From: Clostridia bacterium
GTDB lineage: Bacteria; Bacillota; Clostridia; Christensenellales; Aristaeellaceae
DNA length: 64,000 nucleotides
Assembly (NCBI GenBank): GCA_017543905.1
Contig: JAFYFC010000040.1
Span: 1-64,000 of the forward strand
Reading direction: 5' to 3'
Below, one piece after another: positions 1-7,886 of this stretch (the first letter of the stretch is position 1; every line of letters starts with the position of its first letter). The notes under the pieces were generated by a model. The model was not told where the DNA came from. It ran no database searches and saw only the letters and a program-made list of their open reading frames with translations. Made by a program: the position numbers and the translations under genes.

Positions 1-979
1 CGTCATGATGATGGTGATGATGATGCTCGTGTTCTTCCTCGTCGTCCTCGTCGTCATCGTCGTCGTGATGATGGTGATGATGCTCGTGCTCGTGCTCGTC
101 CTCGTCGTCATCGTCGTCATGATGATGGTGATGATGATGCTCGTGTTCTTCCTCGTCGTCCTCGTCGTCATCGTCGTCGTGATGATGGTGATGATGCTCG
201 TGCTCGTGCTCGTCCTCGTCGTCATCGTCGTCGTGATGATGGTGATGATGCTCGTGCTCGTCTTCCTCGTAATCGTCGTCGTGATGATGGTGGTGGTGAT
301 GATGTTCGTGCTCGTCCTCGTCGTCATCGTCGTCGTGATGATGCTCGTGAGGCGGGAACAGCGCGTTCACGTCGATAAGCGAGGACGGATGCTCCACCGC
401 GTCCATGATCACGGTGCCGTCTATTTCGTCCCACGGGGTCGTTATTATGCGCGCGGTTGCGTTAAGCTCGCGCACCATATCGAACGCGGCCTTCAGCTTT
501 TCCTCGCTTACCAGCTGCGTGCGGCTGAATATAACGGTTTCGGCACACTTGACCTGGTCTATGAAGAACTCTCCGAAGTTTTTAAGATACATTTTGCACT
601 TTGCAGCGTCCACGACGGTCACGCTGCCGCCCAGACGGATTTTGCCGTCCTTTTCCTGCTCCTCGACGACGCGGCGTATATCCGAAAGCTTGCCTACGCC
701 GCTCGGCTCGATCAGAAGCCGGTCCGGATTGAAGCGCTCCACGATTTCGCCGATCGCGTCCTGAAAATCGCCCGCGAGCGTGCAGCAAATGCAGCCGGAA
801 TTAAGCTCCGTGATCTGTATGCCGCTGTCCTTCATGAACCCGCCGTCGATGCCGACCTCGCCGTATTCATTTTCAAGCAGCACGCACTTTTCGCCCGCAA
901 ACGCTTCCTTCAGCAGCTTTTTGATAAGCGTGGTTTTGCCGGCTCCCAGAAAGCCGGATATAATTGTCACATTGGTCAT
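1..979 (-). CDS. CobW/COG0523 (G3E-family) metal-chaperone GTPase, C-terminus beyond window
   Basis: The start ATG is at 977-979, with a GGAAGG ribosome site upstream; the gene runs off the left edge. Walker A GFLGAGKTT lies at residues 9-17 and the metal-binding CxCC of the family (NSGCICC) at about 60-66. From roughly residue 210 the protein becomes almost pure His/Asp/Glu for at least 115 residues, a likely zinc- or nickel-binding stretch. The usual NKxD guanine-specificity motif appears as FSRTQL, so nucleotide preference may differ. Family members insert metals into client proteins or act under zinc starvation; the metal here is inferred only. The CobW C-terminal domain, if present, lies outside the window. 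A -10-like TAAAAT is about 20 bases upstream of the ribosome site, but no clear Zur operator was seen. Confidence 0.9.
   Translation of the reverse strand, partial: MTNVTIISGFLGAGKTTLIKKLLKEAFAGEKCVLLENEYGEVGIDGGFMKDSGIQITELNSGCICCTLAGDFQDAIGEIVERFNPDRLLIEPSGVGKLSDIRRVVEEQEKDGKIRLGGSVTVVDAAKCKMYLKNFGEFFIDQVKCAETVIFSRTQLVSEEKLKAAFDMVRELNATARIITTPWDEIDGTVIMDAVEHPSSLIDVNALFPPHEHHHDDDDDEDEHEHHHHHHHHDDDYEEDEHEHHHHHHDDDDDEDEHEHEHHHHHHDDDDDEDDEEEHEHHHHHHHDDDDDEDEHEHEHHHHHHDDDDDEDDEEEHEHHHHHHHD
4..352. repeat. Tandem repeats encoding a His/Asp/Glu metal-binding tail
   Basis: In the minus frame the codons are nearly all CAT/CAC, GAC/GAT and GAG/GAA. Blocks of about six His followed by five Asp and a Glu/His mix recur every 48-60 bases. 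A higher-order unit of 114 bases (38 residues) is repeated almost exactly: the block beginning at 4 recurs at 118. The array continues past the left edge of the window. Frame is kept throughout, so this is coding repeat expansion, not a separate element. Confidence 0.9.
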
Positions 980-1100
980 AGAAACACCTTCCTTCTTTAT
1001 CGTAAGGATTTTAGCACTCAAAAGAAAAGAATAAAGCATCAAATCATTAAATGTGTAATACGTGAAAACGCGTTTGTTTCGGCATGCCGCTTAGCGCAAA

Positions 1101-1133
1101 ACAGCCGCAGCGGAATACGTCCCCTGCGGCTGT
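1101..1133 (-). terminator. Intrinsic terminator after the NlpC/P60-like gene
   Basis: A perfect 10-bp stem (1101-1110 with 1124-1133, ACAGCCGCAG/CTGCGGCTGT) closes a 13-base loop. On the minus strand it is followed by TTTT. It lies 22 bases past the stop codon at 1155. Confidence 0.8.
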
Positions 1134-1154
1134 CTTATAATGTGTGTTTAACGA

Positions 1155-1985
1155 CTAATTGCTGAATCGGCGTCCCCAGCAGAATTGCCGGTAGTAATAA
1201 CCGCTGCTCATGTTGCTTACCACTATGCAGCCCGCCGTATAGGAAGCATGTATAAAATAGCCCTTGCCCACGTAAATGCCTATATGGTCGACTATCTCGC
1301 TGTCGTTTTCGTCGCAGTCGAAGCACACGATGTCGCCCTTGAGCAGGTCGCGCCTTGCGACGTATTCGCCTTTGCCGGTATGCGCCACGCCTCTTACCGT
1401 AGTCGGGATGGTGATCGACATCGCGTTATAGCACGCGCGCACGAAGCCGAGGTTATTGAAGTTTAACGTATTGTCAGGGGTAGTTGAATACTTGCAGCCG
1501 AGCTTGCACTGCGCGATGTAAACCATGTGATCGCGGTACTGCGCCGCAGTCATTTTGTCCGAAAGATACGACTGCGTGGATTTTATCGTGGAGGGCATGA
1601 CCGTGCTCGAGCCCGCCGAAGAATAGCTGATCTTGGCAGAGTCGGCTATCGCGTATTTGTTGACCTTCTCCTGCGAAAGATAACCCGTCTGTACGTAGCC
1701 GGTAAACTCGCTGTGATAATCCGAAACTATATAAAAGTTACCGCTTTTTCCCGTCACGTACACAGGATAATCCGCCGTCAACGTGGCGACCGCCGCGCTG
1801 CCCGTGGACGCGCTTTTGTACACCTTCGTCTTTTTTGAGGTGTACATAAGCTGCTTTTCCGCGCTCGACAGGCGCGTGGAAGCAGGCGTATCGGTGTTTG
1901 CCGCGTTTAGCTTTTCAAAGCACGGAAGCGTAAAGACCACCGCCGCCAGCACCAATAACGCTGTAAGCTTTTTTATATTTATCAT
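1155..1985 (-). CDS. Secreted SH3/NlpC-P60-like protein with altered active site
   Basis: 276 residues. The start at 1985 was chosen over a start 30 bases upstream because AAGGAG sits 6 bases before it and the upstream ATG falls almost on the promoter. A signal peptide covers residues 1-28, an SH3b-like region about 48-107, and an NlpC/P60 fold about 145-276. The family's DCSGFV nucleophile motif reads NNLGFV (177-182), so the catalytic Cys is Asn178. The DHIGIYVG strand with His234 and the FIHAS segment are kept. The fold normally cleaves peptidoglycan stem peptides; this copy is probably inactive and may bind wall peptides instead, which is inference. Single-gene unit with its own promoter and terminator. 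Confidence 0.85.
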   Translation of the reverse strand: MINIKKLTALLVLAAVVFTLPCFEKLNAANTDTPASTRLSSAEKQLMYTSKKTKVYKSASTGSAAVATLTADYPVYVTGKSGNFYIVSDYHSEFTGYVQTGYLSQEKVNKYAIADSAKISYSSAGSSTVMPSTIKSTQSYLSDKMTAAQYRDHMVYIAQCKLGCKYSTTPDNTLNFNNLGFVRACYNAMSITIPTTVRGVAHTGKGEYVARRDLLKGDIVCFDCDENDSEIVDHIGIYVGKGYFIHASYTAGCIVVSNMSSGYYYRQFCWGRRFSN

Positions 1986-2028
1986 ATTGCGCTCCTTTAT
2001 TGTTTCTGCGTTCATGCTTGTTTATTGC

Positions 2029-2057
2029 ATTTTACCACTTAATTCGCAATATTTCAA
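2029..2057 (-). promoter_or_regulatory. Sigma-A-type promoter of the NlpC/P60-like gene
   Basis: On the minus strand, TTGAAA (2052-2057), 17-base spacer, TAAAAT (2029-2034). Transcription would begin near 2022, which makes the in-frame ATG at 2015 nearly leaderless and supports the start at 1985. Confidence 0.7.
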
Positions 2058-2168
2058 GCGTTAATTTGTAATATAATTTTCCGTTTCGGAGCATTCGCTT
2101 CCCAAAACCGTAAATATGACGCAACAAAACGTATAAAGGTTCCCCGGTGCAGCCGTTATTCACACAAA

Positions 2169-2196
2169 ACAGCCGCACCGGAACCGATGCGGCTGT
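2169..2196 (-). terminator. Intrinsic terminator after pheT
   Basis: A 9-bp stem (ACAGCCGCA at 2169-2177 with TGCGGCTGT at 2188-2196) is followed by TTTTGTGTG on the minus strand, 15 bases after the pheT stop. Its stem is close in sequence to the terminator at 1101. Confidence 0.8.
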
Positions 2197-2210
2197 ATAC
2201 TGAAGAGTAG

Positions 2211-4601
2211 TTACGCGCGTATTACGGCGCCGAGATTTTTCGAAACTGCCGAGAGTATCTTGTCCATAGCCGCGTTTATTTCCGCGTCGGTCAGCGTATG
2301 ATCCAGCGAGCGGAAGGTTATGGTGAAGGCGATGGATTTCTTGCCCATGCCTAAGCGTTCGCCTCTGTATACATCAAACAGCTTTACTCCCTCGCAGAGC
2401 TTGCCAGCGGCGCGCTCTATCGCGCTTTGCAGCGTGCCCGCGCCCACGTCCTCGTTTACCACGAGCGCAAGATCACGCGATACGGCGGGATACTTGGGCA
2501 GCGGCTTCACCGCTCCCAGCTCAACTGCGCAGGTTTTGAGCGCGCGCACGTCGATCTCGGCGACGTATGCGCGTTCCGGCAGAGCGAATTTCTCGTTTAC
2601 GAGGGGATGAATCTCACCCATCTGGCCAAGCTTCACGCTGCCGCCTCTGAGTGTGAGCACCGCTTTCCTGCCCGGATGATAATAGCCGTCGCCGCCCGCG
2701 GCCACGTCGGGCCTAAGCCCGTATTTCGCGCATAGGCACATGACCGCACTCTTGAGCGCATAGAAGTCCGCGCCGTCGCCGTACATGCCGAGCACCGCGT
2801 AAGGCCATTCGTCCGGCAGCTCGCCTTCTCCGCGCGGCATGAACACCGGAGCGACCTCCACGAGCCGCGCCGAGTCGTTGCCGCGGTTCATGTTGAGCGC
2901 AAGCGCGTTCAGCATAGTGGGCACGAGCGTCGTGCGCATTACGGAGGTATCATCGCCCAGCGGGTTCTGTATCACCACCGGCGTGCGCCGCGCGTCGCCC
3001 TCGGGCAGATCCAGCTTTTCTATCCACGAAGGCGAAATGAACGAGAAGCACTGCGCCTCATAGAAGCCGAGCCCCACCATGAATCTCTTTATGCCCATTC
3101 CGAAGGACTGCGCTTCGTTTCTGAAGCCGGGCATCGTAACGCCGGTCATGAGGGTGGAAGGTATATGGTCGTAGCCATACATCCTGAGGACCTCTTCAGA
3201 TATGTCCGCTTCGCCCTCGATATCCTGTCTGTAGGGCGGCACGGTGCAGACAAGCGTGTCTCCGTCCGTCTCCGTGTCTATGTTGAGGTTCAGCAGGATT
3301 TCCTCCATGTCCTGCGTGGATACGTCCACGCCTATGCGTCTGCGTATGCGCTCGGCGGAGGCCTTTATCGTCTTTACAGGCGCGGGGTTCGGATAATTGT
3401 CGAACATGCCCGGCACTATGTCGCCGCAATCCAGCATTTCAACCAGCATGCAGGCGCGGTCGAGCGCTTCCTTGCAGGTTTCCGGACACACGCCCTTTTC
3501 GAAGCGGCCGCTCGATTCCGTGCGGATACCCAGCTTGCGCGCGGTCACGCGGTTGTTGCCGCGTTCGAACGCCGCACATTCGAACAGCACGCTGGCGGTA
3601 TCGTTTACGATCTCACTCTCTTCTCCGCCCATAATGCCCGCAAGGCCGGTCGCCTGCTTATCGTCCGCGATAACGAGCATATCGCCCGAAAGCACGTGCT
3701 CCTTGCCGTCGAGGGTTTTGAGTATTTCGCCCTCGTGCGCCTTGCGCACGACTATCGTGTTTTCACGAACCTTGCTTAAGTCGAACGCGTGCATGGGATG
3801 GCCGGTCTCGAGCATGACGAAGTTGGTAATATCGACTATATTGTTTATACTGCGCATTCCCGCGCCGTAGAGATATTCGCGCATCCATTTGGGAGAAGGC
3901 CCGATCTTCACGTTCGTTATGATTTTTGCGCAGTAACGCGGGCAGTCGGTCTCGTCTTCTATGCGCACCTTCGCGTAGTCCGCGAACGTGCCCCTGCCGT
4001 TTTCCTTATATGCGATTTCAGGCATCACGAAGTGCTCGCCCAGCACCGAGGCGCTCTCGCGCGCTATGCCCCACACGCTCAGGCAGTCGGGGCGGTTCGC
4101 GAGTATCTCGTATTCGATAACGTCGTCGCCCAGCCCGAATATCTCGCTTACCGGTGTGCCCGGCGCATAGTCTTCGTTCAGGATGATAATGCCCTCGTTT
4201 CCGCAGTGCGGGTATAAATAGTCCGGCACGTCGAGCTCCGGCCCGGAGCACAGCATCCCGCAGGATTCGACGCCGCGTATCTTGCCTTTTTTTATCACGC
4301 CGCCCGGCAGACTTGCGCCTTCAAGCGCGCAGCAGACGAGTATGCCCGCCTTGACGTTCGGCGCGCCGCACACGATCTGCAGATCATTCTCTCCGCCCAC
4401 GTCTACCGCGCAGACGTGCAGATGGTCGCTGTCCGGATGCATCTCGCAGGTATTTACCCTGCCGACGACCACGTTCGTGAATTTCGCGGTGTTTTCCCAG
4501 CCCTCGACCGCCGTGCCCGTCATTATCATGCGCCTGGCATACTCCTCGGGCTTCATATCGATTTTTGTATATTCGTTAAGCCATCTCATCGGGATCTTCA
4601 T
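2211..4601 (-). CDS. pheT: Phenylalanyl-tRNA synthetase beta subunit
   Basis: 796 residues, full length for bacterial PheT. It charges tRNA-Phe as an alpha2-beta2 enzyme with PheS. The N-terminus MKIPMRWLNEY is typical. An EMAP/OB-type tRNA-binding domain follows (about 40-150), then the B3/B4 editing region (about 200-370), the B5 domain (about 400-470), the catalytic-like core, and a C-terminal FDX-ACB anticodon-binding domain (about 700-796, starting around LPKYPAVSRDLALVV). It follows pheS by 14 bases with a GAGGAGG ribosome site. The shared transcript is controlled by the upstream Phe T-box and ends at the hairpin at 2169. Confidence 0.97.
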   Translation of the reverse strand: MKIPMRWLNEYTKIDMKPEEYARRMIMTGTAVEGWENTAKFTNVVVGRVNTCEMHPDSDHLHVCAVDVGGENDLQIVCGAPNVKAGILVCCALEGASLPGGVIKKGKIRGVESCGMLCSGPELDVPDYLYPHCGNEGIIILNEDYAPGTPVSEIFGLGDDVIEYEILANRPDCLSVWGIARESASVLGEHFVMPEIAYKENGRGTFADYAKVRIEDETDCPRYCAKIITNVKIGPSPKWMREYLYGAGMRSINNIVDITNFVMLETGHPMHAFDLSKVRENTIVVRKAHEGEILKTLDGKEHVLSGDMLVIADDKQATGLAGIMGGEESEIVNDTASVLFECAAFERGNNRVTARKLGIRTESSGRFEKGVCPETCKEALDRACMLVEMLDCGDIVPGMFDNYPNPAPVKTIKASAERIRRRIGVDVSTQDMEEILLNLNIDTETDGDTLVCTVPPYRQDIEGEADISEEVLRMYGYDHIPSTLMTGVTMPGFRNEAQSFGMGIKRFMVGLGFYEAQCFSFISPSWIEKLDLPEGDARRTPVVIQNPLGDDTSVMRTTLVPTMLNALALNMNRGNDSARLVEVAPVFMPRGEGELPDEWPYAVLGMYGDGADFYALKSAVMCLCAKYGLRPDVAAGGDGYYHPGRKAVLTLRGGSVKLGQMGEIHPLVNEKFALPERAYVAEIDVRALKTCAVELGAVKPLPKYPAVSRDLALVVNEDVGAGTLQSAIERAAGKLCEGVKLFDVYRGERLGMGKKSIAFTITFRSLDHTLTDAEINAAMDKILSAVSKNLGAVIRA

Positions 4602-4615
4602 GGTTTGTATCCTCC

Positions 4616-5641
4616 TCAGGTTCTGAACTGCTTAAGGAAGCGGACGTCGTTTTCGTAGAGGTTGCGCATGTCGGTTATATTGTATTTGAGGTTTGACAGT
4701 CTTTCGACGCCCATGCCGAACGCGAAGCCTGAGTATTTTTTGCTGTCTATTCCGCACATTTCCAGCACCTTCGGATTTACCATGCCGCTGCCCAGCACTT
4801 CTATCCAGCCGGTATCCTTGCAGATGCGGCAGCCCTTTCCGCGGCACGCGGCGCAGGTCAGATCGACCTCGGCGGAAGGCTCTGTGAAGGGGAAGAAGGA
4901 CGGACGGAAGCGTGTGGTCACGCCCTCGCCGTACAGCCTGCGCGCGAACGTGTCCAGCGTGCCCTTTAAGTCTCCCATGGACACGTTTTCGTCTATCACC
5001 AGACCCTCGAGCTGATGGAAAACCGGGGAATGCGTGGCGTCCGCCTCGTCCGCGCGGTATACGCGTCCAAAGGATACTATACGGATGGGAGGCTTGCGCG
5101 TGGTCATTATGCGCGCCTGCACAGGCGAAGTATGCGTGCGCAGCACGATATTGTCATCGACATAGAAGGTATCCTGTGCGTCGCGAGCAGGATGGTTTTG
5201 GGGGATGTTCATAAGCTCGAAATTATACCTGTCGTATTCGACCTCCGGCCCCTCTACCGCCTCGAAGCCCATTCCGGTGAATATGTCAAACAGCTTTTCA
5301 AGCACCAGGCTCATGGGATGCAGACTGCCCTCGCTGCGCTCCTTTACCGGCAGCGTGACGTCGATCTTTTCTTTTTCGAGCCTGCGCTGCATTTCCTTGG
5401 CGGCGATCGCCTTCTGAGCGTCGGCGATCGCGTTTTCGATATTCTCGCGCGCCTCGTTCACCCAGCTTCCGATCAGCGGACGCATATCCGCCGCGACCTG
5501 TCCCATTGAGCGCAGTATTCCCATAAGCTCGCCCTTTTTGCCCAGCACTCTGACCCTGATATCGTCAAGCGCCTTTGAGTCCGTTACGCTTACCAGCTCG
5601 CTTAACGCGCGCCTGCGTATTTCATTGATCTTGTCCTGCAT
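4616..5641 (-). CDS. pheS: Phenylalanyl-tRNA synthetase alpha subunit
   Basis: 341 residues, the usual PheS length. The start at 5641 (MQDKINEIRR) follows GGAGGAAAGCTT; an in-frame ATG at 5680 lies inside the T-box terminator stem and is rejected. It has an N-terminal coiled coil (about 1-85) and a class II aminoacyl-tRNA synthetase core with motif 2 around FGRVYRADEADATHSPVFHQ and motif 3 around FGMGVERLSNLKY. A four-Cys cluster (CAACRGKGCRICKDTGW, about 270-286) is an insertion seen in many bacterial PheS. First gene of the T-box-controlled pheST operon. Confidence 0.97.
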   Translation of the reverse strand: MQDKINEIRRRALSELVSVTDSKALDDIRVRVLGKKGELMGILRSMGQVAADMRPLIGSWVNEARENIENAIADAQKAIAAKEMQRRLEKEKIDVTLPVKERSEGSLHPMSLVLEKLFDIFTGMGFEAVEGPEVEYDRYNFELMNIPQNHPARDAQDTFYVDDNIVLRTHTSPVQARIMTTRKPPIRIVSFGRVYRADEADATHSPVFHQLEGLVIDENVSMGDLKGTLDTFARRLYGEGVTTRFRPSFFPFTEPSAEVDLTCAACRGKGCRICKDTGWIEVLGSGMVNPKVLEMCGIDSKKYSGFAFGMGVERLSNLKYNITDMRNLYENDVRFLKQFRT

Positions 5642-5661
5642 AAGCTTTCCTCCATTAGCAT

Positions 5662-5887
5662 GAAAAACGCCCCTGCACATGCAGGGGCGATTATTCGCGG
5701 TACCACCCTATTTACAGACCTGAGCCTGCCTCTTATCCTGTAACGCGGATAACTCCGCCCGCGCCTACATCTCTTCAGTGCGGGAGCTCCGGGGCGAACC
5801 CTTCGCGCTTATCCGGTACGCGTGCTTGCAGCCGGTGACACACGCTCTCTGAACCGTATTTGCGTTACTTTTCCCCTTCACGGCTTT
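5662..5887 (-). promoter_or_regulatory. T-box riboswitch, phenylalanine specific, controlling pheST
   Basis: On the minus strand the conserved T-box AGGGTGGTACCGCG (5696-5709) precedes a terminator: stem at 5668-5677 with 5680-5689, then TTTTT at 5662-5667. Stem I features include a GAAGGGGAAAAGTA-like start and an AGAGAG element. A TTC triplet at 5796-5798, just before GCCCCGGAG, is the likely specifier codon and matches Phe. The TGGT of the T-box pairs with ACCA, consistent with discriminator A of the tRNA-Phe gene at 28965. Uncharged tRNA-Phe should stabilise the antiterminator and raise pheST expression. Confidence 0.93.
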
Positions 5888-5893
5888 TGCTGA

Positions 5894-5922
5894 ATTTTAG
5901 CACAAATATGTGCGATATTCAA
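5894..5922 (-). promoter_or_regulatory. Sigma-A-type promoter of the T-box/pheST transcript
   Basis: TTGAAT (5917-5922), 17-base spacer, TAAAAT (5894-5899) on the minus strand. A short inverted repeat GCACA-AATA-TGTGC occupies the spacer (5900-5913); its meaning is unknown. Confidence 0.75.
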
Positions 5923-5938
5923 AGAATTTCAGGTTAAC

Positions 5939-6247
5939 TTATTCCGTATCGGTATCGTCGTCCTCGTCCGCGCCCGCGATTTCGAGATAGCGCTCGAAAA
6001 CACGCTCGACCTCGTCCTCGTCCGTTGGAGTCGCGTATACATCGTTGCCCTCCGCGTCCTTTTCGATGCGCAGCACGACGGCCTCGTCCTCGTCTATGTC
6101 CTCCATCTCCTCGGCAGGCGCGAGCACCACGTAATCCCTGCCTTCGAATTCGAGCGTCATAAGATGCTCGAACCGGCATTCCCTGTCGTTTTCGTCAAGC
6201 AGCGTTACGATATTATCCTCGTCGCGCTCCATATAATTGTCTTCCAT
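5939..6247 (-). CDS. DUF1292 family protein (YrzB-like)
   Basis: 102 residues, very acidic, with the DUF1292 pattern: an N-terminal NIVTLLDENDRECRFEHLMT, a central FEGRDYVVLAP and an E/D-rich tail. Molecular role is unknown. In Bacillus and Clostridia it follows ruvX, as here (5 bases after the ruvX stop). AGGAGG lies about 12 bases before the ATG, inside the ruvX 3' end, which suggests translational coupling. The C-terminal 50 residues are over one-third Asp/Glu. Confidence 0.9.
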   Translation of the reverse strand: MEDNYMERDEDNIVTLLDENDRECRFEHLMTLEFEGRDYVVLAPAEEMEDIDEDEAVVLRIEKDAEGNDVYATPTDEDEVERVFERYLEIAGADEDDDTDTE

Positions 6248-6252
6248 GATAA

Positions 6253-6708
6253 TTATTGCACCTCCTGATTGCCGGAATCGGCCTGGCTTGCTTCCTTCCA
6301 GCCGCCCATATCGAGATAATCCTGCAGTATGAACGCGGCGGCGAGCTTATCGATTACGTTTTTGCGGCTGTCGCGGCGTACGCCCGCGCCGATCAGCACG
6401 CGCTCGGCGCTCACGCTGGTCAGCCGCTCGTCCATGAAGCGCACCTCAAAGCCCTTTTCGGCAAGCACCGCCGCAAACTCCCTCACCTTTGCGGCCTGAA
6501 GGCCCTCTTCGCCGCTCAGGCGTCTGGGCAGACCGCACAGGATGCGCCGCGTCTGGTATTTTTCCGCAAGCTCGGCGACGCGCGCAGCGTCCTTGTCGCG
6601 TCCCTTCGTGAATATCGTCTCTACGCTCTGCGCGGTGATGCCGAGCGGATCGCTTACCGCCACTCCGGTACGTTTGTCCCCTATGTCAAGACACAGTATA
6701 CGCTGCAA
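6253..6708 (-). CDS. ruvX: RuvX/YqgF Holliday-junction-resolvase-like nuclease
   Basis: 151 residues from a TTG start at 6708, preceded by GGAGG with 5-base spacing. The longer in-frame ATG at 6747 would begin inside the ireB terminator hairpin, so it is rejected. RNase H-like fold: the first acidic strand is LCLDIGDKRTGVAVSDP, the middle part CGLPRRLSGEEG, and the last motif FMDERLTSVSAERVL (the DERLTT signature). In E. coli the orthologue processes the 5' end of pre-16S rRNA; resolvase activity is less certain. Member of the conserved ireB-ruvX-DUF1292 cluster, expressed by read-through of the 6731-6756 hairpin or from an unseen promoter. Confidence 0.93.
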   Translation of the reverse strand: MQRILCLDIGDKRTGVAVSDPLGITAQSVETIFTKGRDKDAARVAELAEKYQTRRILCGLPRRLSGEEGLQAAKVREFAAVLAEKGFEVRFMDERLTSVSAERVLIGAGVRRDSRKNVIDKLAAAFILQDYLDMGGWKEASQADSGNQEVQ

Positions 6709-6730
6709 AACTGCCTCCGCATTAAAATCA

Positions 6731-6756
6731 AATAAAAAGCCCGGCATAAGCGCCGG
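6731..6756 (-). terminator. Short intrinsic terminator between ireB and ruvX
   Basis: On the minus strand, CCGGC (752-756 side) and GCCGG (741-745 side) pair across a 6-base loop and are followed by GCTTTTTATTT. The stem is short, so partial read-through into ruvX is likely. Confidence 0.55.
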
Positions 6757-6773
6757 ACTCAGCTGTCAGGCAT

Positions 6774-7019
6774 TTACATGTGTTTTTCGAGGTCTTCCAC
6801 GTAAAAGCGTACAAATTCCTCAAGCAGCTCGTCTCTTTCCACGCGGCGCACGAGCGAACGCGCGTTGTCATAGCTGGTTATGTAGGTGGGATCGCCGCTG
6901 ATTATGTAGCCCACTATCTGCATTATCGGATCGTGTCCCTTGGCCTTCAGCGCCGCGTACACTTTTCGTATAATGTCGGAGGCCTCGTAAAGCTCCGGCA
7001 GCTTGTTGTTCTCGGACAC
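6774..7019 (-). CDS. ireB: IreB/UPF0297 regulatory protein
   Basis: 81 residues from a GTG start (7017-7019) with GGGAGG 7 bases upstream. The protein matches the UPF0297/DUF965 family through its length, the DIIRKVYAALKAKGHDP segment, and the GYIISGDPTYITSYDNARSL core. In Enterococcus the orthologue is phosphorylated by the PASTA Ser/Thr kinase IreK and limits cephalosporin tolerance. The kinase is not in this window. First gene of the ireB-ruvX-DUF1292 group, with an extended -10 promoter at 7052. Confidence 0.95.
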   Translation of the reverse strand: MSENNKLPELYEASDIIRKVYAALKAKGHDPIMQIVGYIISGDPTYITSYDNARSLVRRVERDELLEEFVRFYVEDLEKHM

Positions 7020-7051
7020 GCGAAGACCTCCCTTACCTTATATTACCTATG

Positions 7052-7080
7052 ATTATAACACAGATTTCGTTCAAAGTCCA
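7052..7080 (-). promoter_or_regulatory. Extended -10 promoter of ireB
   Basis: TGT-TATAAT on the minus strand (TATAAT at 7052-7057) with a weak -35, TGGACT (7075-7080), at 17-base spacing. Confidence 0.6.
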
Positions 7081-7091
7081 TAGCCGCAATG

Positions 7092-7886
7092 CTAATACAG
7101 CTTGCCCACCAGAAAGTTAACAATCCGGATAGGCAGGATTTTGTTGATCACCGCGAACACGCTGTACTTAAAGCCAATGCAGCTGAGCGGCTTCGGCTTT
7201 TTGGCGTAGACCGTCTTAAGTATACGCTGCGCGGCATACTCGGGAGAAAGCCCGTTCTGCTCGTCCCGCTCCATCGCGCCTACCGCCTTTTCGATGCGCC
7301 CGCCGTAAATCTCGCTGCCGGCGCTGCTTTTTACGCGCGACGCAGTAAAGCCCGTGCGTATGTCGCCGGGCATCAGCGCGCACACGTCGATTTTGAACGG
7401 CGCAAGCTCGTTTCTGAGCGCGAGCGCGTAGGCGTTTATCGCAAACTTCGACGCGGAATACCACGCCTGGAACGGGATAGCGAATATAGCGGCCGCCGAG
7501 CTTATGAATATGATGCGCCCGCTGCCGTTCGCGCGCATATGCGGTATCACCGCGCGCGTAACGTTGTCCGTGCCGAACAGGTTGACGCCCATCATGCGGG
7601 CGGAATCCTCCGCGTCGGTAAACTCAGCCGCGCCGGATATCCCGCAGCCCGCGTTGTTTATAAGCAGGTCTATATGACCGCTCGCCGACGCGATGCAGTT
7701 TACGCAGGTCTTGACCGTGCTTTCGTCGGCTATGTCGCAGGACATGTGCTTTACGCCCTGCGGACACCTGTCCCGGCGCGAAAGATCCCAGACCTCCCAG
7801 CCTTTCTCTTGCAGCAGCCTCGCGGTTTCGTAGCCTATGCCGCTGCCCGCGCCGGTTATAAGCGCGGTGAGCCTGTCGCTGCTCAT
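7092..7886 (-). CDS. Short-chain dehydrogenase/reductase, candidate 3-ketosphinganine reductase
   Basis: 264 residues, classical SDR. The cofactor motif TGAGSGIG is at 11-18, NNAG at 77-80, catalytic Ser about 129-130, and YSASK with Tyr143/Lys147. The C-terminal 20 residues are hydrophobic (VFAVINKILP and following), as in SDRs that act on membrane-bound lipids. It overlaps the stop of the upstream acyl-CoA:amino-acid synthase gene by 4 bases (ATGA), so the two are translated together. A reductase for the 3-keto product of that enzyme is the simplest reading and is inference. A threonine dehydrogenase role is unlikely because that SDR type has a different glycine motif and is longer. Confidence 0.85.
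   Translation of the reverse strand: MSSDRLTALITGAGSGIGYETARLLQEKGWEVWDLSRRDRCPQGVKHMSCDIADESTVKTCVNCIASASGHIDLLINNAGCGISGAAEFTDAEDSARMMGVNLFGTDNVTRAVIPHMRANGSGRIIFISSAAAIFAIPFQAWYSASKFAINAYALALRNELAPFKIDVCALMPGDIRTGFTASRVKSSAGSEIYGGRIEKAVGAMERDEQNGLSPEYAAQRILKTVYAKKPKPLSCIGFKYSVFAVINKILPIRIVNFLVGKLY

Noticed and set aside
1..352. CRISPR-like or minisatellite array
   Set aside because: Units are adjacent, in frame and differ in length by multiples of three; they encode a metal-binding tail and have no unique spacers.
977..1080. Zur-type operator upstream of the CobW-like gene
   Set aside because: Only a short ATTA/TAAT symmetry around 1046-1060 was seen, too weak to claim.
5..1165. Long plus-strand ORF full of Met, Leu and Val at the start of the window
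   Set aside because: It is the antisense of the His/Asp repeats and of the GTPase; its hydrophobicity only reflects complements of CAT and GAC codons.
5642..5680. Upstream in-frame ATG for pheS at 5680
   Set aside because: It lies in the T-box terminator stem; the ATG at 5641 has a strong ribosome site and gives the normal length.
6709..6747. Upstream ATG for ruvX
   Set aside because: It overlaps the ireB terminator hairpin and has no ribosome site; the TTG at 6708 has GGAGG at proper spacing.
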